Positions 1 to 10,239 of a DNA stretch of 64,000 nt are shown here, piece after piece. The notes beneath the pieces are model-generated. The model was not told where the DNA came from. It ran no database searches and worked only from the letters and a program-made list of their open reading frames with translations. Origin of the DNA: Cryptomeria japonica (Eukaryota > Streptophyta > Pinopsida > Cupressales > Cupressaceae); contig NC_081414.1 of NCBI RefSeq assembly GCF_030272615.1, positions 782,728,119 to 782,792,118 on the forward strand, written 5' to 3'. Both the position numbers and the translations under genes were made by a program. Numbering within the stretch: the stretch's first letter is position 1; each line of letters begins with the position of its first letter.

Positions 1-55
1 ATTTTTTCCCGTTACTGCCTTTTTTTTACTGTTGCCACATTAATGGCAATGGCAG

Positions 56-73
56 AAATCCGATATCCAATTT
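56..73. repeat. 18-bp near-direct repeat, left copy
   Basis: The word AAATCCGATATCCAATTT here recurs at 2118-2135 with one mismatch (C to A at the sixth base). The two copies bracket the GA/satellite/CT block. They could be a target duplication or microhomology at the edges of that block; chance is possible for AT-rich 18-mers but less likely given the placement. Confidence 0.5.
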
Positions 74-89
74 TATTACTCATATTTTA

Positions 90-232
90 GAGAGAGAGAG
101 AGAGAGGGAGAGAGAGAGAGAGAGAGAGAGATTAGGGGAAATAGAGAGAGGAGGAGGAGAGGGAGAGAGAGAGATTAGGGGTGAGAGAGAGAGAGAGAGG
201 AGGAGAGGGAGAGAGAGAGAGAGATTAGGGGT
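90..232. repeat. GA-rich microsatellite arm
   Basis: Long (GA)n runs are broken by repeated AGATTAGGGG and GAGGAGGAGAGGG blocks. The reverse complements of these blocks (CCCCTAATCTCTCT) occur in the CT-rich arm at 1729-2008, so the two arms are inverted relative to each other. Open frames across this stretch translate only to Ser/Leu or Arg/Glu repeats and are not genes. Confidence 0.9.
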
Positions 233-1728
233 CATATGGTGTCCTAAGGGGTCATATTGTGTCATGTGACCCCTTAGGACACCATATGACCTGTAACGAC
301 ACAATTTGGTGTCTTAAGGGGTCATATGGTGTCCTAGGATACCATATGACCCCTAACAACACATAATGGTGTCATAAGACATCGTATGTTGTCCATAGGG
401 GTCATATGGTCTCCCATGAACCCTTATGACCCCTTCGGACATCATACAACCCGTTATGACACCATATTGGGTCTCTTTGGGTCCTATGGTGTCCTAAGGT
501 GTCATATTATGTCCTACGACCCCTTAGGACACCATTTGACCTCTACCGACACCATATGGTGTCATAAGGGGTCCTATGGTGTCCATAGAAGTCATATGGT
601 GTCCTATGACACCTTAGGACACCATATGACCCCTTAAGACACCATATTTGGTCATAATGGGTCATATTGTGTCAAATAACCCCTTTAAAACATCATATGA
701 CCCCTTATGACACCATATTGGGTTGCTTTGGGTCATACTGTGTCCTACAACCCCTTAGGACACCATATGAACCATAACGACACAATTTGGTGTCTTAAGG
801 GGTCTTATGGTGTCCTGCGACCCCTTAGGACACCATATGACCCCTTAAGACACCATATTGGATTGTTATGGGTCATATTGTGTCCTAATGGATCATATTG
901 TGTCATATGACCCCTTTAAGACATCATATGACCCCTTAGGACATAATATGACCCCTTATGACACCATATCGGTTTAGTTTGGGTCCTCTGGTGTCCTAAG
1001 GGGTCATATTGTGTCCTACAACCCCTTAGGACACCATATGACCCATAATGATATAATTTTGTGTCTTAAGGGGTCATATGGTGTCCTACGACACCATATG
1101 ACCCCCATGGACACCATATGACCTCTAATGACACCATATGGTGTCATGAGGGGTTGTACATTGTCCTTAGGGATCACATGGTGTCCCATGAACCCTTATG
1201 ACCCCTTAGGACACCACACGACCCATTATGACACAATATTGCATCATTATGGGTCCTATGGTGTTCTAAGGGGTCATATTATGTACTAAGACCCATATGG
1301 ACACCATATGACCTCTAACGACACCATATGGTGTCATAAGTTGTCCTATGGTGTCCTACAACCCCTTAGGACACCATATGACCCCTTATGACACCATATT
1401 GGGTCATTATGGGTCATATTGTGTCCTAATGGATCATATTATGTCATATGACCCCTACGGACACCATATGACCCCTAACAACACCATATGGTGTCATAAG
1501 GGTTCGTATGTTGTCGTTAGGGGTCATATGGTGTCCCATGAACCCTTATGACCCCTTAGGACACCATACAACCCATTATGACACCATATTGGGTTGTTAT
1601 GGGTCCTACAGTGTCCTAAGGGGTCATATTATGTCCTACAACCCCTTAGGATACCATATGACCCCTAACGACACCATATGGTGTCATAAGGGGTCCTATG
1701 GTGTCATAATGGGTCATATGGTCTATCT
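229..1728. repeat. Degenerate satellite built from a palindromic ~18-bp word and its complement
   Basis: The words GGGGTCATATGGTGTCCTA and TAGGACACCATATGACCCC alternate dozens of times, so each strand carries the word in both orientations. Longer blocks recur: segments beginning near 363, 1140 and 1490 share the order 'GTCATAAG, GTATGTTGTC, GGTGTCCCATGAACCC, ACACCATATTGGGT', giving a higher-order unit of a few hundred bases. No long conserved reading frame is present; the open frames are by-products of a repeat that lacks stops. Function unknown. Confidence 0.9.
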
Positions 1729-1766
1729 CTCTCTCTCTCTTTCTCTCCCTTCCCCCTACCCTTCTC

Positions 1767-1824
<58 letters not shown>

Positions 1825-2008
1825 CACTAATCTCTTTATCTCTCTCTCCCTTCCCTCCCCTCTCTCCCTCCCCCTCTCCATCTCTCTCTCTCTCTCCCTC
1901 CCCCTCCCCATCTCTCTCTCTCTCTCTCTCTCTCTCCCTCTCTCTCTCTCTCCCCCCTAATCTCTCTCTCTCTCCTCACTCCCCCCTCTCCCTCTCCCTC
2001 TCCCTAAT
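1729..2008. repeat. CT-rich microsatellite arm
   Basis: About 280 bases of (CT)n with CCCTCCCC and CCCCCCTAATCTCTCT interruptions. It is complementary in composition and in its TAATCTCTCT interruptions to the GA-rich arm at 90-232, so the whole 90-2008 block has inverted, foldback-like ends. Confidence 0.9.
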
Positions 2009-2994
2009 ATCATATACTAATTTATTTATAAATTAATATATTAAAATATTATATATTAATATATTAATAAACATTAGATTAATTGTGTGCAAATTTAGTT
2101 AGTGAATTTACTTATTAAAATCAGATATCCAATTTGTGTTGTAAAATTTTCAAATTTCAAATTTCGGCTCGAGAATGCTTTGGGATTTGGCTTGGAAGTG
2201 ACAAGCCTAGAAAGTCAACTGAAAAAATGTGTTTTTCAGTATTCATTGATTTTCCAGACTTTACACTAGTGGCTGAGGACTTTTTTTGTAGCCAAAATTG
2301 ATAAAACGAAAAGGGTTTTTTAAGGATGTTCTCAACTTTCCAACAATATAAGGTCTGTCTTATTTCGACTTTAATAAATAACTATTATTTATTTTCTAAT
2401 TGAATTCTGACAATAGTTCTGATTCATAGACTAATTAAAAAACACACATAACTTTCAAATGGTATAACATTTTTTGAATCCGAAACATGCATCACATCCT
2501 ATGCTTCGTCTACTATAGGGAAAAATTGAAAAAATTTAATTTCATAAGGTTTTGACCAAGTTAAGGTGGTCAGATGTAGGAGTTTCTGAATTTCTGAAAA
2601 AGTTGTAGTAAAAAATTCATAAATAATTATTTACTTTGTAAAAAATTAAAAAACAATATGTGTCACATCTGGACATGAGTCTAATACTTATATTATAAAT
2701 ATTATAAAAAAATATTATGATTTGATTGTGATTAGGGTGGTCAGACATACGTCTACTTCTTATCTTTTTCCTGAAATTTTAGTACCACTGCATTGAAATT
2801 TGAAATTTTCATCAAATAGGATTTTTGTCTTCCAAAAAACAACTAGTAGCTTAGAAACTAGATTCAAGTTTCTATATATTCTCTTCTTACATATTTTAAA
2901 AATAACATTAACAAAATATTCAAATTTTCTTGTCGAGTTGCATAACTCTGATTTTTTGAAATTTCATTGCCACTTAAGGGCCTATTTTGGCACA
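2009..2994. other. AT-rich spacer with no recognised gene
   Basis: I see no domain, LTR end or RNA gene here. Short open frames on both strands have no recognisable motif. The word GGTGGTCAGA occurs twice (near 2565 and 2736). This is where the 3' end of element C should lie if it were complete; neither its 3' LTR, nor its PPT, nor the first exon of its PMD gene is present, so C ends by truncation near 2995. Confidence 0.6.
2118..2135. repeat. 18-bp near-direct repeat, right copy
   Basis: AAATCAGATATCCAATTT matches 56-73 at 17 of 18 positions. It lies about 110 bases outside the CT-rich arm, whereas the left copy lies about 17 bases outside the GA-rich arm, so the fit to a simple target-site duplication is imperfect. 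Confidence 0.5.
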
Positions 2995-4494
2995 CCATGA
3001 TCTTGCACATACCCAACACCTTCCATCTACCTATAGGAGAGATGACAATTGAACCTGAGGATTTATATTGGATTCTGAGGATTCCATTTGCCGGCGACAA
3101 GGTCAATTATTATTCTGCTCAGCGACCGGGTATCTTAGCATTGAGACGGATATTCCGTGATGAGACTATCCTTGAGTGGGCTATCACATGGGATGTTCTG
3201 ATGAGCAGGTATAGTGAGCAATTTCCACTTGCATGTGTTTTAGTAGGTATCCTTGGTTGTTTTGTTATGCCAGATAGGGGAAAACAAGGTTTTCTTTGTG
3301 GTTGGGATAGGATGCTTGAGAGGCTGTTGACTCATCCTGAGAGATTAGGGTGGGAATCTTGTTTACAGGTTGTGTATCGGGAGGGTAAGAGCATGGAAGA
3401 AGGGGTGTTAGTTTTGCAGTTATGGGCATGGGAGCACATCGCAGTATGCAGGCCAAAAGTAGATGATTCTAGAGAGCTGCACTAGCCCATTGTTTATTGC
3501 TATTCAGGTTATGTTACTCAGGCCCATCTAGGGAAGACGAACCACTGAGGGAGACAACTAGATGATTTGATCGTGGTAGTATTGAGGCAGTATAGGGGTC
3601 TGGAACTATGGGATGATTAGAGAGCATAGAGGAAGGATATGTTCATGACTAGACCTCTCATCGACTGATCAGTGTCTATCATTGAGTGGTTTGTTGTATC
3701 CAGGGTGATGAGATAGTATCGGAGACCATAGGGTATATCCGAGGAGTTTACAACTTATGCCTGATATGGAGAGGAGGAGAGACGAGGATGGGCTCCAAGG
3801 TTATCATATTCTCTGAGCATGCAGGAGTTAGTCAGTTTATAGCAATAGAGATGGGATTATTTGGAGGATGTTGCAGATACCGGGTATTGCCCCAATACAG
3901 GGATATGTTCCAAAGACATCCATTTCCAAGATTCATAAATCTCGGAGAGCATGCGCCTCTCATAGAGGAGGCCAAGGATGAGGCACCAATGTTGGTACAG
4001 GTACCAAGTCAAGTATAGGGATGAGGATAGGTGCAGGGATTGAGAGCAGATGCACCTAGGTGGGCAGGAGGTGATCTTGTGACTAGTAGCAGTAGGATAT
4101 TAGCTGGAGTGAGACAGTGGTAGAGAGGGGACGCTAGATCTCTAGGGGTTGTTGGTGTTGAGGTTGGCGGTGCTAGGGCAGTAGAGGGTGGAGGTGAGGA
4201 GGAGAGAGAATCTCCTAGGTAGGTGAGGCAACAAAGGGATGAGCAGGGAAGTGGAGAAAGAGGCGAAGAGGCTGGTGGAGAGCAAGGGCTGCCAGATGCA
4301 GCATGGTCGTTGAGATCAAGGGTGGCAGGCTTGTAGTCACAATTGACAATGGCTCAGACACAACTGGCAGAGAGAGACCGATAGCTTGAAGAGCCGGATG
4401 CACTTCAGCAAGAGGTGCTAAATCAGACAAGTCGGGCAATGTATTATATTGCAACTTATAGTGTAGTGGTCCCAATAGTGTAGCAGGTTATCTA
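2995..4494 (+). pseudogene. Plant mobile domain (PMD) gene of element C, main part
   Basis: This plus-strand reading frame runs antisense to element C. It carries PMD hallmarks seen in its two relatives in this window: NTFHLPIGEMT, EPEDLYWILRIPFAGD, WDVLMSRYSEQFPLAC and VLQLWAWEHIAVCRP. The PMD family (aminotransferase-like plant mobile domain) is known from transposons and from MAIN-like host genes. The clean frame runs from 2967 to 3485; a second stretch (3686-4018) in another frame corresponds to the region before the acidic/Gln-rich tail. Frameshifts and stops make it a pseudogene. The start is missing: the first exon and the beginning of the PMD exon found in B are absent. The frame is cut at 4494 by N and resumes at 25012. 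Confidence 0.75.
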
Positions 4495-5661
4495 TGATGA
4501 ATACTAAGAGAGGGGGTTGAGTTAGTATGCAAAAAATTATTGTACTTAAACACTTTGATAGACTACCAATAAACCGATAAAACAGTTTAGTAGACAAAAC
4601 GGTTAGCACACATGCAAACCAAATAGAAAATAATGCATTCACCCATAGAAGCACAAACACCATAACACGAGAGATTTTGATGTGGAAACCCAAATGGAAA
4701 AAACCACGGTGAGATGGAACTCACAAGTAACTATCTGCAGAATAGGAACTAGACCGGTTAAGGTCATACAATGTTCTTTACCAGAACAGATCTTGTTAGG
4801 AATCTCAATCCCTATTAGGAGATAAGTCTGATTAAAGACTACCTTGCTAGAGGATTTTAGATCCACAGATGTGAACCACCTTGTTAGAGGATTTACATAA
4901 GGCTTTTGGGCCTACCCGATTAAGGGCTTCAAACTTGTCGAAGATGTGAGTAATCAACAAGTGAGTGATCTAGCAAATAGCACAAATTGCGTGGTTAGAT
5001 CCTTGATAGCTCGTTCCTAATGCATTCCAGTATTACTTCAGTCTTCCACACATTCACACTTTGCCCCTTCTCGCAAACCTAAAATTCTCTCCTGTATATT
5101 CCCTTACAAAAACTCATCAACCACCTTAAACCCTAGCAACAACCTAAAACCCTAGACATGATGTCCTTATCAAGGAATCTGATTTCATGTTGGTACAATA
5201 GGATTACATTACAATTTCCTAGGTTCAATGCATCTAGACATATTCTGTAATATGACACAAAAAGCATTGTTAACATGTCGGCACCACCAAACAATCGGTG
5301 GACGGTAACTCATCACAAAATGTCGATTGGTAACTCATCACAGAGTATTACCGGTTCATACAGAATACCGGTTTAAGCAAAATACCGGTTGCCAGTTTGA
5401 CAAAACAAAGATTGGGAAATATGAGTTGTGCTGCTTCGTTCCTTCGTACCGCTTGAGATCCTCGAACTGCTCGAGGTCTTCATACCACTTCAGATCGGTA
5501 ATCACTTTCTACAAAACACCAATAGTTTAAAGACTATAATACATCATACCGGTTGGAACAAATATCGGTTGATCTTTAACTTATACATACAAAAAGTGAT
5601 CTCAAATAAAGTGTGTGTCCATCAATGACAATCACAACATTAATCATAAAAAATGCCAACA
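4495..5661 (-). repeat. N 3' LTR (left copy)
   Basis: The segment runs from TGATGAATACTAAG to AAAATGCCAACA on the plus strand, matching 23806-25011. It has a private duplication of about 26 bases containing GGTAACTCATCACA near 5305-5345 that the right LTR lacks. On the element's strand it starts TGTTGGCA and ends CATCA, the usual TG...CA ends. Confidence 0.9.
5350..5390 (-). promoter_or_regulatory. ACCGGTT triplet at 17-base spacing in the N LTR
   Basis: ACCGGTT occurs at 5350, 5367 and 5384, exactly 17 bases apart, with another copy near 5549 and related words elsewhere in the LTR. On the element's strand this lies upstream in the LTR (U3 side), where promoter elements are expected. The right LTR keeps only decayed copies. 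Whether a factor binds is unknown. Confidence 0.4.
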
Positions 5662-5676
5662 ATCTCCCCCTTTGGC
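5662..5676 (-). other. N polypurine tract
   Basis: On the minus strand GCCAAAGGGGGAGAT directly abuts the LTR start TGTTGGCA. It is nearly identical to the tract before the K 3' LTR, as expected for copia-type elements that prime plus-strand DNA synthesis here. Confidence 0.9.
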
Positions 5677-5933
5677 ATTGATGATAACACTTAGGAAAAA
5701 TTTTGACATCTAAGTGTTTTACAACAAAACTATGCCATAATCAAAATTACTCCCCCTAAGCATATACACTATTCCTTTTTGCAGAAAATACAATGTATAC
5801 TACTTATTAATAGAAATAACATGAAAGTATACATCAAAACATTCAAAATTTATACTTCTCCCCCTTTACCAACAATGACAAAAAAAATATTACAGACCAA
5901 CCCCTGTTTCATTAGTATTAAAAGAATAAGTGT

Positions 5934-6842
5934 TTATGATAGTAAAGAGTAAAACTTGTCAAAAACTGATTTGAAGTCCTGCAAAAATTGCTTTATGGAT
6001 AAGGACCATGAGTCAAGTAGGGAGGTAGCCACCTCTTTCTTTGTCTACATCTTGGAGACCTATTCTTCCATGGCATCTATCATACTCATCTCTTGAGTGA
6101 CTGTTAGGGCATAAAGATTTAGATAGCACGTCTGGAGAATTTGCAGTCTTGGCAATAGGACTAGTTGAAGTTCCTACAAATTATGTGTCTAGTTTCTTAT
6201 CTCTGCCTCTAGTCTTGTACACTGCAGTTGAAGCCGATGAACAATTTGACCATATGTGGAAAAGCAATCATATGGCATCTTGAAGGTGCTAATAAATGAT
6301 TGCATATTAGATTACAGTTTGTTCTTCTGAATGAGCACATCATCATAGAATAAATGAGGTTGGCAAATCTCGCTGAGTAGAAGATTGTCCTCATTCATTG
6401 CATCTCTAATGGCCTTTTGTGCCTTCTAGAGATCAAACCAGAGCTCTATTAGCTTTTTCACCAGAGCAGTGTCCAGAGCCTTTTGATGTGCCTTTTTGGC
6501 ATTTTCTTCTGCAACCTCTTCCAGGCTTTATACCTGGTCTTCTACAACTGAGCATAGGAGCTTCAATTGTGCAAGTGAGGAATCGGTATTGGGAAGGTTC
6601 GTACTAGGTATCAAACTGGTAAGTGTTTCCACCGTAGTTTGGATAACATCATCCTCCTTTTTCCTCCTTAGAGCATCCAATCTCTCTTGAGCAAGCTTAA
6701 TGCTCTGCAACAACTCCGATTCATTTGCAGACTGGAGATCAATAGGACTGGTAATTGCAGCCAATTTAGCCTGACTATCGGTTGCCATTGGAGTCTCCAC
6801 CTATGTGCTCTTTTCTGCTACTTCCTTGTCCTTGGCTTTTTG
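5934..6842 (-). pseudogene. N ORF2, 3' part (after the G1 insertion)
   Basis: This frame continues ORF2 across the G1 insertion. It reads KDKEVAEKSTH, then a charged, helical stretch with LLQSIKLAQERLDALRRKKED, later KLIELWFDL, MPYDCFSTYGQIVHRLQLQ and a C-terminal DFKSVFDKFYSLLS before TAA at 5934-5936. Several in-frame stops (after EDQV and after FDL, for example) sit where Gln or Trp codons would fit. I recognise no domain; heptad-like Leu spacing suggests coiled coil. It ends about 260 bases before the PPT. Confidence 0.6.
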
Positions 6843-6847
6843 CTTGT
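6843..6847. other. G1 target-site duplication, left (CTTGT)
   Basis: CTTGT directly precedes the G1 5' LTR and recurs exactly at 19712-19716 after the 3' LTR. Confidence 0.95.
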
Positions 6848-8522
6848 TGTAGCATCGTAAATTGTACGCACTTGCTAGGGTGGTACAATTTCATACCTAG
6901 TTTAGCACCCGCCTTGGTGCATTTTACATTTTGCATTGCATTTCTCCTTTAGCACTTAATTAATCAAATTAATTAGGTCTAAGGTCCTATTTCATCATCT
7001 TCTACATCATAAAGTTGGGCCCTTTCATTAAAGTGTGCCCTTTTCATTTTATTCCTCCAATACATCATTCAATCAAAAACCCTAATTAAGTCCTATTTTG
7101 AACTTGGGGGCTTGATTTTGGGGTCAAAACATCTCGAAATCACCTGTAACTTCGGGATTCTCTCTAAAATCATCATATCCGACGGCCTTGAAAATTTGGT
7201 GAAAAGTTGTTGGGACCGTGGCACTCGGAGTGCACATGGTCCCGGACATTTTTCCTGAAATTTTAGGAGCACAATCCAATCATAAAATAAAGATTAACCC
7301 CAAGAAATTGGCAGGAGATTCAATCTCTAGGTCGGCCAAAAGACGAACTTACGACCTAGGGTTTCATACATAAGAGCTCTCTTTCTTCATTTGAAGGGAT
7401 CCAAATTTTTTTTTCAGGAACCTCATATGCAGCGAAAGAACAGATCTTTGAAGACTTCAACAACATTCAACATCCATTTATCAAGAATTTATCAATTTCA
7501 TTCATCCATTTAGGGCTTGGAAGGCATTGAAGAACAATAGGAGATTACCGACTAAAGATTGGCTTGTACCCCTCCCTTGGGGTTGGGTATGATTTCATGT
7601 TGTTTTCATGTCTTTGCATAAGCTTCAATACATCACTTATTTATGCTTTAGCTCACTTTGCATCTTGATTTAGAGCATTTACATTGTCATTTACAAGCAA
7701 TTAGGGTTTACTTTCTAGGTTGCTCTAGTTTGCTTACTTGCATTTTAGGATCTTACACACACACAAGATCTGCACACACAATACATTTTACAGTACAACT
7801 TGGCTATTCATGGAGGTAGAAATCACCGAAGCGGGGGTTTGACTAAGGCAAAACCCTATATAGCCGCCCACACCCTTTTCAGATATAAGTGCAGGTTTCG
7901 GGACTCGGACGACACCACAGGTTACAGATTCGAGAAAAGCAGGTCGAGACAGCACTCCACACCAAATTGCAGAGCAAAAGACCAAGACAGGGGCATGGGG
8001 CACCCTGGTCCTACCAGGACAGGGGCGCTGGGCACCCTGGTCCCTGGGACAGAGGTGCTGGGTACCCTGGTCCCTGGGAAAGAGGCGCTGGGCGCCCTGG
8101 TCCTCTTGACAGACAACATTTTCGACAGTTTTCCAGAGTGCAAGATAGCAGTTTCTAGTACAGTATCAGGACAGTGGCACCCGCGCCCCCATCCTGAACA
8201 TTTTCAATCAGATTTTGACTCTGGGTACGCATCTGCATTCTTGTTTTATCCTTGTGTTTACAACTGTTCATTGTTTAATCTCAATTCTGCAATCTTGTTA
8301 TTAGTTCATACATGCATTTTGGGATTAGGACTTGAACTTGTATCATTTTATCTTTCAATTACAACAAAGGAATAGAAATCCTAATAGGTAGCCCGTGGCT
8401 CTCTCTTTCACAAAAAGAAGTAGCCAATTGTGTGATGCCTCTAGGCTCTTTCGTATTTCGTAATGTGTGTCAAAAGGTAGGATTAGGGCATGTTAACCTA
8501 GTCTCGCTTTTTCCCCTACACA
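6848..8522 (+). repeat. G1 5' LTR
   Basis: The LTR starts TGTAGCATCGTAAATTG and ends TTTCCCCTACACA, matching 18056-19711. It contains a GC-rich minisatellite with four units (three in the 3' LTR). Open frames through it are not conserved as proteins and largely translate the minisatellite. Confidence 0.95.
7984..8109. repeat. ~30-bp GC-rich minisatellite in the G1 5' LTR, four units
   Basis: The unit is ACAGGGGCGCTGGGC(A/G)CCCTGGTCC plus a short tail. Four copies occur here and three in the 3' LTR. The reverse complement has the core GGACCAGGGCGCCC, one base from the core GGACCATGGCGCCC of the array at 17116-17306. Confidence 0.85.
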
Positions 8523-8525
8523 TTT

Positions 8526-8543
8526 TGGTGAACCCGACGTGAA
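8526..8543 (+). other. G1 primer-binding site
   Basis: TGGTGAACCCGACGTGAA begins three bases after the LTR end. TGG at the 5' side is complementary to a tRNA CCA end. I do not assign the tRNA. Confidence 0.75.
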
Positions 8544-8619
8544 TCTTATTATTGCTTCCTCTTGCATTGCATTTGCTAGATCTAGATCTAGGTTTAGTGT
8601 GTTTCATTTTCATTTTCAT

Positions 8620-8674
8620 AAAAAAAAAAAAAAAAAAGGAGAAAAAAAAAGAAAGAAGAAAAAAAAAAAGGAGA
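8620..8674 (+). repeat. A/G-rich tract in the G1 leader
   Basis: Runs of A broken by single or double G, just upstream of the first ORF. This is low complexity with no gene. Confidence 0.8.
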
Positions 8675-8733
8675 GTGTGTTTCTTTGTTTCTTTGCATTG
8701 TGTGTTTAATTTTTATGCAACTTTTATTTCAAA

Positions 8734-10239
8734 ATGTCGGATTTTTATTTGCAAGATGTTCATATTTATGATGATGTATGCAATTATGCCGATTATGAGT
8801 ATAGCCAAGATGAATTAGATGAAGCTTTAGATGAGTTTTTGAATCCTAAAAATGCCAAACCTTCATTTTACCAGAAACTCATAAACCTTGTTACTATGCC
8901 ATTTCGTTGTGATGAGAAAGATAAGTTGAATGATTCCTCTCAAGAATACATTCCCATCAACTCTTCCACTAAATCTAGTAACATGGTTGTTTTCAATAAT
9001 CCCCTCTATGAGGAGATGTCTCCTTTTGAATCAAAAGATAAACCTTTTAATGGATATGATCATGCTTTGTTTGATGATGCTCTTGATGATTTTGTGGCTT
9101 TATCAAAAGCTTTAAACAAGAACACAACTTCCAAATTAGTTAACATGATAAACCTAAAAGAGTATAATAAGCCTCTCCTTACTGTCGAAGGAGGGTATGG
9201 TCATGATTCCTTTCTTACTCCGAATAAACCTATCATCACCGTGCAAGGAAGAAAACCTGTGAGTCCTTATAGTTATGCCAAGCAAATAACTAGAGAGAGT
9301 TATCATGCGGTTGCCCATACTTATCATACCAGAAATAATAGGCAGCCTAATTCTCCTCCTGTTATTCTGGTTTCTCTTCCTAATCCTCAACCAATTCTTC
9401 CGCAAGCTCCGTGTATTTCACAAATGCTCAGTAAGGAGTATGATCTCATAGAACAACTTAAGGCTACCCCTGCTAAGATATCCCTTTGGGATTTGATTCA
9501 AACTTCTTCTGCTCATCACAGAATGTTACAAGATGCTTTGAAAGATTTGAATGTTCCTCCACCGAATACATCTAGTAATATAGTGTCTTTGGTTAACTCT
9601 GTGATGAATCCTAAGGCTTATATTATGTTTACTCAAGATGAGTTGCCTACTAGTGAAATTCAACATCAATATGATCCCTTGATGATTGTGGTTATCATAA
9701 ATGACACCACTATAAGATGAACATTAGTAGATAATGGCTCTGGCCTTAATGTGTGTAGCATTAATCTATTGCATAAGATGAATGTGGATACATCCCTTAT
9801 TGAGCCTGACTCTCGTCCTATTCGAGGCTTTGATAATGTGGCTAAGTCTTCACTAGGTACTATCACCTTACCCGTCACAGTGGGGCCTGTTACTTTGCCT
9901 ACTCCTATTCATGTTATGTCGGGAAATCTAATGTACAACTTGTTATTAGGGAGACCTTGGATTCATAGTATGCAAGCTGTCCCCTCTACATTGCATAGAC
10001 AAGTTAAATTCATTTATAACAATAAGACATATACCTTGATAGGCGATACTAATTTCCAAGCTTGTTTGCAAACATCTACTTCCAAAGGGGGTTCTTCTAA
10101 GCCATCCTCGTCTAGTGATGACTCTTTAAACAAGATACCTATCGATGAATCCTCGCTCTCTGATGATCAAAATTCTTTGGATGAGTCTAAAGCTCCTGAA
10201 GAAGATCCTTCTCGACTTGAATCTACACATAAGAAGGAT
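8734..10239 (+). pseudogene. G1 N-terminal ORF and aspartic protease
   Basis: The ORF starts at ATG 8734 (MSDFYLQDVH) and is open to a TGA at 9718, then continues in frame. The N-terminal ~230 residues are acidic and contain no recognisable capsid and no zinc knuckle, which is unusual for a gag position. Residues ~230-310 (YDLIEQLKATPAKISLWDLI, SSAHHRMLQDAL) match the pre-protease segment also present in B and C. The protease follows with LVDNGSGLNVCS as the active-site region and LLLGRPWIHSM as the later hydrophobic motif. The TGA just before LVDNGSG would be CGA (Arg) before a C-to-T change. A single-base frameshift near 10240 joins it to pol. Confidence 0.8.

Noticed and set aside
80-304. 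Ser/Leu-rich open frame over the GA/CT arms (also 1508-1960 on the other strand)
   Set aside because: It is a translation of (CT)n repeats; no start context, no non-repeat sequence and no conservation.
2800-3106. Small ORFs overlapping the left edge of the C PMD
   Set aside because: No motif and no counterpart in B; they cross the C breakpoint.
3265-3456. Minus-strand frame opposite the PMD of C
   Set aside because: Shadow of the PMD coding strand; no motif.
7788-8375. Possible Pro/Gly-rich protein in the G1 LTR (both strands, repeated at 19008-19564)
   Set aside because: It lies wholly within the LTR and over a minisatellite whose copy number differs between LTRs; the frames are not conserved.
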